From Phallusia fumigata (Eukaryota; Chordata; Ascidiacea; Phlebobranchia; Ascidiidae): a stretch of DNA of 64,000 nucleotides. Positions 22,958 through 47,000 of the stretch are shown one piece after another. The notes below the pieces were generated by a model that saw only the letters and a list, made by a program, of their open reading frames with translations, did no database searches and was not told the DNA's origin. Where the stretch lies: assembly GCA_008931825.1 (NCBI GenBank), contig QXVZ01006928.1:1-64000 (forward strand), read 5' to 3'. Numbering within the stretch: the stretch's first letter is position 1; the number at the start of each line of letters is the position of its first letter. Position numbers and translations under genes: made by a program.

Positions 22958-23713
22958 TTCTTGCAAACATAAACAAGGTTTAGAGGAAAAAACAAAAAAT
23001 AACCAATGAATACTCACTGCAAATAGTTTGATGTCAGTTCACAGCAAAACAAGTTTCCAACTTTCAGTTCCCTTTTGAAACTGATTGAAATCTGGTTTAC
23101 TTTCGCCTGATAACATCTTTTTTATGCAAGGTACGGTAACAAAGATGCGTTAAAAGTTAAACTTTTTGCAAAACAATATATTACTGCAGGTATACCATAA
23201 TTTTTTTGCAATTTGCAGCAAGCGAACAAATAACAGTAAATGTATACACATATATATATAATCTTTTGTCAACAAAAAATAAAAAGACTATCACAATCAG
23301 AATTTGCAATTATCAGGTAAATTGCATTGGTGCCCATTCAAAAAACACAAAAAAGCGTCTACCTCTGCAACAATATAGACAACATTTTTTTTGATCAAAA
23401 CTTTGCCTAATTTAAATCACCAAAGAAATACCCGCTCCTCGTTAAAACGAAAAACCCAAGCTCAAAATAGCATGTAACATTTTGTCGAGTTTATACTTTT
23501 TTTCCAAAAATCATTTGTATATTGGTACTTTACCTTAAATTAATAAAACTGACTTACGCAAAAAATGTTTGTTTGGAAAATCACGCAGGCGTGACGACGG
23601 TTGCCGGTTTGCTTCTTGCTTGTTGCTGGTTGAAAAGGGAATTTTTTCAGGAGTTTGATTTCAACAAATTTCTGTTTTTAGTAGATTCAAGGGTGTAGGC
23701 AAGTACATGAAAT
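22958..23713. promoter_or_regulatory. Divergent upstream region shared by MARVEL and glycosyltransferase genes
   Basis: The 756 bp between the two start codons must contain both promoters unless 5' exons lie elsewhere. Mostly AT-rich, with one CpG-containing patch at about 23582-23610 (CACGCAGGCGTGACGACGG) close to the plus-strand gene. No specific factor site is claimed. Confidence 0.45.
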
Positions 23714-26700
23714 ATGGTGCGACTTAATCTTCGCAAACTAAAGTTTTTCCCGTCAAGAAACAACCAAAACTTGCAATTTCTCTTGTCGTTTGCGGTGGGT
23801 TGGTTTGTTTTCGGGCAATTATGGACTCAGGAACTCTACAAAGCATTTGATGCAGCAGGTACTACTAAATAGTAACTAGTAATTAGCTTTGTTGATTGTG
23901 TATATTTGGTCTGGCACTCCACCACTGTTAAAATGTAGTTTAGCACGAATCATCCACAAGAAAAAATTCAAATTGCAATGTGTATGTTAACTAGAATTTT
24001 GTTAGTGAAACATTTCATTTCATAACCAGTTTGCCATTTTCGAGAAACCAACAAAATTAATGAATTGTGGTTGAAAAAATTGCCAATCCACAACAGAACT
24101 GAGCATCAGTTGACTTAATTATTAGCTATTTCACAAATCATTAGACTTGAAGCCATAAACTGCACATGGTAAAAGCTTTTACAGTTTGATTTCCTGCGAT
24201 TTTTTACAAACATGCTGTACAGTTTAGTAGACCCAAACTGTTTTGGTAGCAATGTGCAAGCAATAGTAAATGACATTACATTTGACAAAACTTTTGCATT
24301 AGGTTTCAATTCCGATTTTTTATCATTTTCTTATGTAGTTGTTCAGTATTTTTATTGTGCCAATAACTTAATTCAAACTTCCACAAACAACATTCTGCAG
24401 CATTCTTTGTACAAACCTAATTTGTTTCATGAATAATTTGAAGGTTTTACTTGGTTTGGTAAGTCATGCATGTTACAGTGTACTTATCTGCATGTGAATG
24501 TTAATAAGTTGTTTATGTTGACACTTGCATCTCAGTTTTTTATTTTTTTGTTGGCAAATGGCATGGCTTCAACAAGATGTTTGCATTTAAAAGTATTACA
24601 TTGGTAACTGAATTAACAGGCATGGAAAACATTCAGGGTCTAGTGCTCCTAAAATTGTTCATTTAATATTTTCAATAAAACCAACAGAAAGTGCTAGCTC
24701 CACATGTTCACAAACATTTCCATACCTTATCATTTGTATTTTAAAGAAATTGTTTACACTGCATTTGCTTTTCAGAACCACAACCAATTGCCCAATGTGT
24801 ATGCCAGAGGTAAAGATGTTTGCAACATTTTAATTTTATCATGCAGATATATTTTCACACATTTCCGCCCTGTCAACATTTTCATAAACTAAGTATACCC
24901 CCAAATATCTTTTTTATTAAATTATGTACTAAGAAGTTTCTTTAAAATTTACAGCAGTCTTTGCTTGACAAAAATATGCATTATATTTTTAACACATGTG
25001 TATAAACTACATAGATTCATTTTACTTGTAAATGTAATAAAAATTATACAAGTGAAAAAAATGTTCATTTAGATTTGTAGATGCATGTCTTCCATGTGGA
25101 AATATTCACCTGGACATGGAAACAAAACTGAAAAACAACTTGGATATTTCCAAAAGTTACTACAGGTTTCAGAGTTTTTATGTTTAATATTGCACAAGCA
25201 TCAGTAGTTAACACTTAAGTGCCAAAGATTGACTGACCACAAATTTAACATCAAAATTACCATAGATGATAATCTGGTAAAACAGTTAACACAAAGTTTA
25301 ATTTCAGAAAAATGTATAGATTTCAAACGTGAAAATCGATTTTCAAAATGGCCAGGGCTTGTGTTTAAAAACATTTTCTGCGTTACGACAACATCTGCTT
25401 AAATCCTGCTTGTTTTTTTTTGACAGGTCGTATAGATATAAACCTCTAACATCAGTAGAAGATGAGACCCATCGATGGAGGTTCCTGACATTGCGACATA
25501 ATTATGAGATCACAAACCAAGAACCACGAATTGGTTTGAATGGAATGTGGAGGCGTGAAGTTGAAGAAGTCGAAAAAATATCCAAAGTTTTTGTCCGAAC
25601 TCATGGTAATGCCAAATATATGCCTTCTACTGTTGTGCTGTAAGACACATTGAGAAATAGGAATGCAAGTTTTAACACACAGCAGACCTATATTGGCCCA
25701 GTCTGCTCGAATACGATGCAATGTAGTGACCCCTTAGTTTTGTGAGCAACGGTCAATTTGAATGTCAGCTGTAAACTTTTCACTCAGAAATGTTCTTCAG
25801 AAAAACAGTCAAATGGGGTTTTATTTTGACAGTAAATGCCAGTAGTACTTTAATCTCAGTTCAACTTTTTAGATTCTAACACAAAAAAGCCGACTGGACC
25901 ATTGACAATGACAGGAATGTTTCGCAAATCAGACCCATTTCATGGATTCACATATCTTGTCAATCTCGAGGTCTGTTCAACTCACTCGGTTTGGAAATAA
26001 CAAGCAGATTTTGCTGTCTTGCTTGCATTAAAAACAGGTTTACTACACACTTTGTGCAGTAAACTTTAACACCAGAATCATCAGAAAGCGGTGACCTAGT
26101 TTGGAAATAATCTAAATCTGTTAAAATGAGCAGGAAGGTGGGAAAGAAGATTGGAAAAAGCACACGACAGTTGAAGTTTGGAAATCGTTCATCAGCGGAA
26201 AACCGAAGCTGCTAGACATCGAACTCTCCACACAATCCCAGATGATTAATATTATTTCACCTCTTTCCAAGGTCAGGATACCACTAATTTTGAAAATAAA
26301 ACACAATGAATATTAGAAATACTTTTATCCTCGGTTGCTGAGTTAACATACCTGTCCATATCACATGTGAGGCATACATGCTCAAATTTAATTGTAAATC
26401 CACTAATATTTTTATGATTATTCAACTATGATAACTAAACTAACTTTGGAATATTTTGTCAAGGTGACTGAGCGGTTTAATTTATTTCTGCAACGTTATG
26501 AACAAAATGTACTTGGACCTCATGGAACGAAATCTGGTGCTGTGCGTATGATTTTTGTGATATTCGAACCTCCGGAAGGGGAAAAAGTTAAAAAAGATGA
26601 TTCGGTGTCACACACAATACAAGTTCTTGATGAATTCAAAGCTCGGAACCCAAATGCATTGATTGAGTACATCTTCACCAAGGGGGAGTTCAACAGAGCT

Positions 26701-28051
26701 ATCGGAATACACACCGGCGTGAAACAGGTGGGAAACAACAAATGTTCCAACAAAACTACAATGAGGCAGGTAGCTTGCCAGAGCACTCATTGTGAGCATA
26801 ACGCATTCAAGCGTTGTTACAAAGAAGAGATTAATATTAAACAAACACCACTAGAAGTCAGAAGCCAATGTAGCACAATTTCTTTGTGGTTTGTTTGTTG
26901 TAAGTTGAAATCCCATGACAGTTTAGTAAAATCTTTCCCGTGGCCAAATCCTCAGTGGTTGGTGTTGCAGATTTCCTACATAGTAAAGTCTGTATTACTT
27001 TTATTGTGCTGTCAACATATCATGACAACTAGGAAACTTGTGTTGTTTTTAAGTGCAACGAAGATGAGATTGTTTTGTTTCTTGACGTCGACTTAAAGAT
27101 TGGACCAGATTTTCTGAACAGAGTGCGAAGAAACACGTTGATGGGGAAACGAGTTATTTTCCCGATCATGTATTCACAGGTGAGACATGAAAAGTGTTGC
27201 TTTTTATGATGAGTCAGGTTACAAGCCGCTTATTTCAATGCTTAACTTTAAGTTCATTTTTAAGTTAATATCTGCATTTAAAAAAAGTAAAATTTTATTT
27301 GTGAACATAATCAACATGACTTGCAGTATGATCCTGATGTTATGGATGACTCAGCGAAAGTTGTGCCAAGTTTACAGGTTTTAATTGACAACAAAATGGA
27401 AATCAACAAGCAGACGGGGTTTTGGATATATTACGCATATGGTGTCGCTGCCATGTATAAGGTGGATTACTTGAAAGTGGGAGGGTTCAGGTAAAATATT
27501 CTATCGTCAAACAACTTTTGCAATGAAAAACTTTTTGTGTAGCACTTATGTGGTTGGAGAAACCCCAACATATTTGTCTAAAATTGTAGCAAAGCATGCT
27601 CCAATTTTCAACAAACACATTAGGCAGCATGAAAGGGCACAAAGTACAGTTCACTAATGCTGGGGTGACCACAGGTGTAACTGCCCAATTACTGTGTGGA
27701 ACATTTTCCATGATTTCGTAGATTGTGACAGTCCAAAACACAAATGTATAAGAACCAGAACAGTATGCATCAATGAACCAAATTATTCATTGTCAAAATA
27801 ATCCTAGGTTGGATATCAGAGGTTGGGGTGGCGAGGACGTAGACCTCTTCAAGAAAATGGTTGCCGACCCCGACCTGGATGTGATGTCTATGGTGGACCC
27901 AGATCTCATCCACATCTATCACAAACGAGGTTGTGACGTCAATCTAGCATCGGATCAATACGCGATGTGCATTGGAGCTTGGGCGGAGACTTTAGGTTCG
28001 CAAATGGAGGCCGCTAGTTTATATCTTGATGGCAAACTAAGGAATGTGTGA
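23714..28051 (+). CDS. Chondroitin N-acetylgalactosaminyltransferase-like enzyme (type II membrane)
   Basis: Ten exons: 23714-23858, 24776-24809, 25073-25165, 25427-25605, 25873-25970, 26134-26271, 26464-26727, 27054-27179, 27327-27490, 27808-28051; 1485 nt, 494 residues, phases agree. A short basic tail (MVRLNLRKLKFF) precedes one signal-anchor (FLLSFAVGWFVFGQLW), then a stem with Cys pairs. The C-terminal half fits the chondroitin GalNAc-transferase domain: ISPLSKVTERFNLFLQRYEQ, KGEFNRAIGIHTG, a DxD motif in VLFLDVDLKIGPDFLNR, FPIMYSQYDPDV, KQTGFWIYYAYG and GGFRLDIRGWGGEDVDLF. There is room for only one transferase domain, as in CSGALNACT1/2 rather than CHSY/CHPF, which carry an extra N-terminal domain. 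Expected to act in the Golgi on chondroitin chains. Confidence 0.88.
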
Positions 28052-28197
28052 AAATTTTTACTGCTAAATATCCAAATTTTACCTCGACTATTTTTATTTT
28101 TCTGACATCATATACAGCTGTTATCATACTTTTAACCACACAGCAGTTAGCCCAAATACAATTTGTGCGATTTGTTAGACTGGAAAATGTCAAGTGC

Positions 28198-28203
28198 AAT
28201 AAA
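28198..28203 (+). terminator. Polyadenylation signal AATAAA, glycosyltransferase gene
   Basis: AATAAA 147 bp after the stop codon at 28051. Confidence 0.5.
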
Positions 28204-29640
28204 TTTGATGTTGTCATGTCATTTTTCACCGGTGATGGTTTAAAGTCGTATCCTTCAATTTTTGTGACAATATTTATTTAGTTTGCAATACGGTTGTTTA
28301 TCAGCTAACTATTTTTCATCTTTCACTTTCTATTTATTTTGTTTCAATATCCTTTGTTTTGGGTTGTTCCATTTTACCACAACCAAATATTTCAATCTAA
28401 GTGCAAACCCTTTCAAGATCCCCAAAAAAATTGGATAACAATTTTATGAATAAAAGGATAATCAGAACATGAATGCAACGAATCAGTCAAAGACATTTTT
28501 GTTGGTGGAAGCAGATAAGTTTTAGGAATTTCAACATGAAAAGAAAGAGAATCCACCCCAAATTTTTAAAAACAACCGAATGTAGTTTGACTATCTTGAT
28601 GGAAATTAGTTTCGCACTAGAGCAGACTCTTAATACAAAAGCGAACGCAAGTTTTTTGTTTTTTAGGGAGGGGGGAATTACAGATCGTTCAAACGGCACA
28701 TCAAATCATTACCACAAGGGGGCGTAAGACTGGGACAGAGCGGCACGTATTTATTTAACCGGCTTTGTTTAGACACATCAGAGATAGGTTTGAAACTGTG
28801 GGCACAAAGTTTTGGACAAAAAACAACCTTACTTTTTCTTCCAGTAATCCACTGCTGATGTCTTGCTGGTCCCCATCTCAATCTTTTTAATCTACAAAAG
28901 AGTGAGCAACCAAATGTTTGTTCCGTCACAACGACCCCGACACACGCCATACATGCTTTCGGTTGAATTTATCGCTTGGTGAAAAAAAGCACGGCGACAC
29001 AATACCACATTGGGTGGCAGACAGTTAAACCAAGTATTAATAGAGGGCGAAGTACTGTATATTATTGTGCATGAAAAAGTTCAGCGCTTTTTAATTTACG
29101 GCTAATTAAACAAAGATTGCCCACTTGGGTCTAACGGCACCTAGGGGTAAATTTTAAGAAAATGATGTATTTTTGTCGATCCGCTATGTAGCGCTAAAGA
29201 GGCATCCGTCCGTTTTTCACACTTGTCTTTAAAAAATCATGGATTGCATTTATCACGCTTTATTATTAGTTTATTTGGTTTTATTTACCAGTTTATTTGC
29301 GTTCATCGTGGTTGGGCGAAGATATTTGCGTAAAATAATGTCAAAGCATCAGAGAAAATGATCTTATTCTTAGCACCCCAATGTTTCAAAACAGGTCGTT
29401 TTGCCACAGGCGGAGACCTGCGCGCTTGCTAATCAGCACTCGACAGTTTGCTGACTTGCTGAGTCACAAGGCATGTATTGTTTTACTTGCACTTGTAGAA
29501 CCGTGTTTAAATTAGATACACAACACTCACAAATAAGCAGTATTACTTTGTTAGGTTTGATGCTGTGGTTACAAATTTGCCAAAGGCACGCATGGTCCAC
29601 ACGACTGAGCTCGACAAAATTACTCCTGTGACTGCCCTTC
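28204..29640. other. Intergenic region before the FGFR promoter
   Basis: No coding exon could be supported. The open frames here have no recognisable domain or codon pattern. From roughly 28.9 kb the DNA becomes visibly richer in CpG than the introns to its left. Confidence 0.45.
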
Positions 29641-29960
29641 CCGAAATGAAATGTTTTCTGTGTAAAATGTGGTAAACGATATCTCATTGGTTGAGCACTT
29701 CCGTCACGTGACAACTTCCGGTGGGAGCTTGCATGTTGACTTTCATCGTAATTTCCGAAACGGACATAAGATTTCGAGGTTTCGAGCGGAATTCGTCATA
29801 GCCACTCGCTCGCCAACAACAAACAATTTCGAGCACAAATAAAAAAGGGAAAAAGAAATCGGATGAGAAAAAGGCTACTCGCGCATGCGCACAATCGTCG
29901 AGCGGACAAACGACAAAAGTTGAGTTTAGTTGAGAGTTTAGCTGTTTGTAGGGGTTGGTG
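29640..29960 (+). promoter_or_regulatory. Candidate FGFR promoter with CCAAT, E-box, ETS and NRF1 motifs
   Basis: Within about 250 bp lie an inverted CCAAT box (ATTGG 29686-29690), ACTTCCG (29697), an E-box CACGTG (29705-29710), an ETS core ACTTCCGG (29714-29721) and a perfect NRF1-like palindrome GCGCATGCGC (29881-29890) in CpG-rich sequence. It is about 0.7-0.9 kb upstream of the FGFR start codon, and an acceptor-like CAACAG at 30572-30577 suggests a 5' UTR intron or trans-splice site. Function is inferred from motif clustering only. Confidence 0.5.
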
Positions 29961-30597
29961 AAAATGCTGTGAAATTTCAGATAATATTTACTGTTTCTGA
30001 TCGCATTGATGCTGCGCCAGTTATCACCATGTGTCCGCAGTGTGGTACATAGTTTTATTGGTATTAAAGCTGTTGGTTTTTGTGTCAAATCGGTCATATT
30101 CAGTTGCCGCGCTGTAAACATTTCACACTGTTTATATCGGTGAAGAACTTCCTGTGTTCGATGTGTCTGATGTAAAAGCTGAATTTTGTTCGCACAGTTA
30201 AATCTAGAATACTGGGTCAAAGTCCATTGTTTAATTGCTCGCTGATCTTTTGTCATTTAATCACGGAGATAATTAGTGATTGTAATTTGTTGGTGCTACT
30301 GTGGACGATTACATTTGTAATAAGTGTTTAATTGCTTTTGATACACTATAATATTTTTGCTTAATGACATCTACCCCATTTTGTGTTTGAATTCAATTTG
30401 TCAACAGCTGAATGGTGGCAATGGTCGAGCTGAATGGTGTAAGGTTCATTGTCTTGAAGATTCACAATGAAGATTTGCAACCCATTATATTAGGCTGGTT
30501 ATAGATTTATTACCTCTCTGTATTAATTGTATGTTAGCTCTAGAAAATTTTCAATCTAGTGGTTTTGTTTTCAACAGATAAACGTAGGGTTTCAAGA

Positions 30598-43650
<13,053 letters not shown>

Positions 43651-43765
43651 ATACGACGATCCTATTGGTCCAAACTATCACGTGATGTACAAACTGCGTT
43701 GATGATGTGATTGGTCGAGAACTGTCACGTGGACGCAGCGAAGCGCATCGAGCGCTTTTCGTTCT

Positions 43766-43771
43766 TTTATT
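43766..43771 (-). terminator. Candidate polyadenylation signal for MYO7
   Basis: AATAAA on the minus strand 313 bp beyond the MYO7 stop codon. If both signals are used, the 3' UTRs of FGFR and MYO7 overlap in antisense. Confidence 0.35.
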
Positions 43772-43882
43772 CGTTTGTTAGTTGTAGATATCGGGACTGC
43801 CCCCGCGACACACAAGGTGGTTAACCTTTGACCCCGCACAACTTTTACGTAGAGCTGCCTTTCCCTCATTCGACTTTTTGTC

Positions 43883-43888
43883 AATAAA
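43883..43888 (+). terminator. Polyadenylation signal AATAAA, FGFR
   Basis: AATAAA 233 bp after the FGFR stop codon and about 195 bp before the MYO7 stop codon on the opposite strand. Confidence 0.5.
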
Positions 43889-44083
43889 ATCGTACGACAA
43901 AATACGCAATGTCGTGATTTTAATTGGAAGCCGAAAAGATTGCACAGAATTATGGGAATGTACAGTTGGGCGGCCAATCAGCGGTTGACACGTGTCATTG
44001 TCTAGCAAGGTAACGAGCAAATAACGAGCGGGGGGGGATTAAATACAACAATGCACTTGATTGGACAAATCTTCGTTGTTACG

Positions 44084-47000
44084 TCACAGTTTCCTTTGTT
44101 TTCTTCGCGTCATAGCTGTCAGCATGAGACTGATGTAAGATGTCAGGAGGTCATCCATTTTGTAGCCCTGTGAGAAACATGTTGTTCATGTGGTCGCGGG
44201 TTCGAACCCCACCAGTGCAACTTACCTGTGAAGTTTCACACAGCAACTTGTTCCCCTTCACCAAGTTGCCGATGGTCATGTGGAAGTACGTATTGCCGCT
44301 GCTCCAGTTGCTGATCTTCGTGAAAGGAAATGTTGCCAAAATCTGCGAAGTACGACAAGTTGAGGGTTCGAATTCAGCACCGAAACGCGGGTCAGATGTT
44401 TTATGGGATTATGCAAATCAAAAATCCGCAATCCCAATCCGGAAACAAGGATTGCTTAGCAGTCAACGAATGTTGAAACAGATGACGAGTCTCAATCAGT
44501 AGCGTTTTCATATTTTCATGGGGTGAAACATTTTTACATAAGCAAGCGTTTTTAATATTGCCACAAATATTGGAAGTTCAACTATCGAAATATCATCTGC
44601 ACACAAGTTTGAGCAACTTACTGTCTTTGTTTTGTTGTCAATCAAACTGACACCGGATTTGTTGATGGCGATCACAAGGCTCTCCGGGTAACTTGGCTCT
44701 GTGGTTTGCTGCAAAACATATCGACCGTGATGGGGTTTGAAACACCAACCTCTGCATCTCACACCATCCGCATGTGGAAGTTACACACATCTCCATATTA
44801 AGTATTTTAAACACTTTTATCCGATTCAACTACCTAACGCAAGTATGATGAGCCGCGCAAACGCTTTTTCTGTTCGGGTTAGATAATGGCGCCCCCTACC
44901 GGCCGAAAAAGGAAATTAACATTTTACGTTTTAATGCCAGACGCAACACGAATATTTCGTGCAAAAAGAAATTTTTACCCGGACTTCGAAGAAAGCAGAA
45001 CCGAATGTTGGCCATTTGTAAATGATTTTAAGGAAAGCCTGTTTTGCCTCGTCCTTCGTCTTTGCTGTGCTTTTCTGGAACTGACTGACGATTTGCTGAA
45101 AAAATCACAAACAATAACTTGTTGTGGGTAAGTCGCGGTTGGTTGGACCCGATAGTTGCTTGGGAATGCGTGTGGTTGTGTTGATTCCTCTAAACTCTTT
45201 AGTTAACAAAACCCGGTTACACAACAATCGATCTCACCCGCTTCCATTCATCAGGGGAAGCTTGTCGTAGAAGATACAATGGAGCAAGTTCTTTCAACAT
45301 TCGCAGAATCTCCCGGAACTGTGATGTGTCGTTACCGTACTTCACTCTGCAAACAATCGCAAGTTACAATAACAACCGGCAAAACTAGTTTTCATCTGGC
45401 TGATTGATTCACCATGTATGGCATGGTGTGACGTCACCACTAGTGACGTAACGTGATTGAAACGGTTCTCTATAAACGTTACCTAACGTTCGTAAGTAGT
45501 TTTCAATCCCGGTAATATTGGGTTTATATCATCACCCTCTGATGCAGACAACTACAGTCACTCGCTACAGCAAAAACTCCGAGCGATGAAAACACAAACC
45601 TGTATATTAACGCGGCGAGTATAAACGCGTCGTCCTTAGTGCACTTGTGGAAACCACGCAGGTACTTTGGTTTTTCTTGGTAGTAGTGGAATATGTTATC
45701 GGCATTCGGATCTTTGCCTGGCACTGTGCTCGCCCATAACTTCTTCATGAAGAAAACTTGGTAGGTGAGCTGTGGTGCCAATCCTGTGCGCAGACCTTGC
45801 AATGTAATGTCGCCAACTCACAACTAATAGATAATCGATACTGGGGTGGCAAACACGTCGATCGCGATCAACCTGCCGATATTCTAGTCTCGACTGGTTG
45901 ATCGCGTCAGATTTTGTGTTGGCGTCACGAGAATTATGACAATGGTATTTTTCAATCCAAATACTTGAGGGAATATCAATAAAACGGTTGGTTACGTATC
46001 CGTGCTTTGATGTCTCTTGCGACACAAATTAAAACAAACCAGCCGCAACAATTTTTTGGGTGAGTAGAATATTTCTGGTTATACCACATTGTTAAAAAAA
46101 ATTCTTGTCGATCCCGTGCGTTTGAAACTTGGCCACGCCNCCGATATTCTAGTCTCGACTGGTTGATCGCGTCAGATTTTGTGTTGGCGTCACGAGAATT
46201 ATGACAATGGTATTTTTCAATCCAAATACTTGAGGGAATATCAATAAAACGGTTGGTTACGTATCCGTGCTTTGATGTCTCTTGCGACACAAATTAAAAC
46301 AAACCAGCCGCAACAATTTTTTGGGTGAGTAGAATATTTCTGGTTATACCACATTGTTAAAAAAAATTCTTGTCGATCCCGTGCGTTTGAAACTTGGCCA
46401 CGCCTCTAGACCCCCTTTACAATTGATTATCGTTTTCCGGGAGCCCAACGCGTTCGACATTAAAAACAATTCAAAACCGACATGTAAAGATTTTTTACGG
46501 AAACAAACTGGAACAAATTAATATTCAGAAATTAGTAAACACGTGACCCCTAGTTTGGGAAGCTCTACATTAGACCAATTCAAACCAACCAATCACAAAC
46601 CGTCTCTGGGTGGGCGTGTCCTGGCGAGCCAATCAGTGAGATGACGAACAAAGTCAAAGAAGAAATCATCCTCTGGTACACTGATCACTTTATCAGCGAT
46701 TTTCACGAACAAACTGAAACCGTCAGCAGTTTTCAACCTGAGGCGGTTCGCAATGTTGCGACAAAAATCTTTGGCTCGTGTACTCGATTCAACCTCGAAC
46801 GCCTGAAACAAATCACAAAGTTCAACATGATCAAGTTGCAAGGTTGATGGTTCAAATCCCAAAGCGGCCTTCAAATTTACAGGTAAATAGCTCAACCACA
46901 AAATTAAACAAAAAAAATCATTATTTCAATTCCAGAATAAAAATAGAATTTGGACATGTCAAAATGCAACAGTGACGTCACAATAACCTCATCCGTGTCG

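Larger units (their letters stand above)
43651..44083. other. Convergent 3' intergenic region FGFR/MYO7
   Basis: 433 bp between the two stop codons. It contains polyadenylation-signal candidates for both strands and a G-run near 44029; nothing else was recognised. Confidence 0.6.

Noticed and set aside
29684-30256. 190-residue open frame on the minus strand
   Set aside because: No domain or family resemblance, irregular composition, and it spans the CpG-rich FGFR upstream region. Length is within chance for this composition.
44199-44210. Functional tRNA gene at GGTTCGAACCCC and similar sites
   Set aside because: No matching A-box, acceptor stem or anticodon arm could be folded around any of the motifs; classed as tRNA-like repeats.
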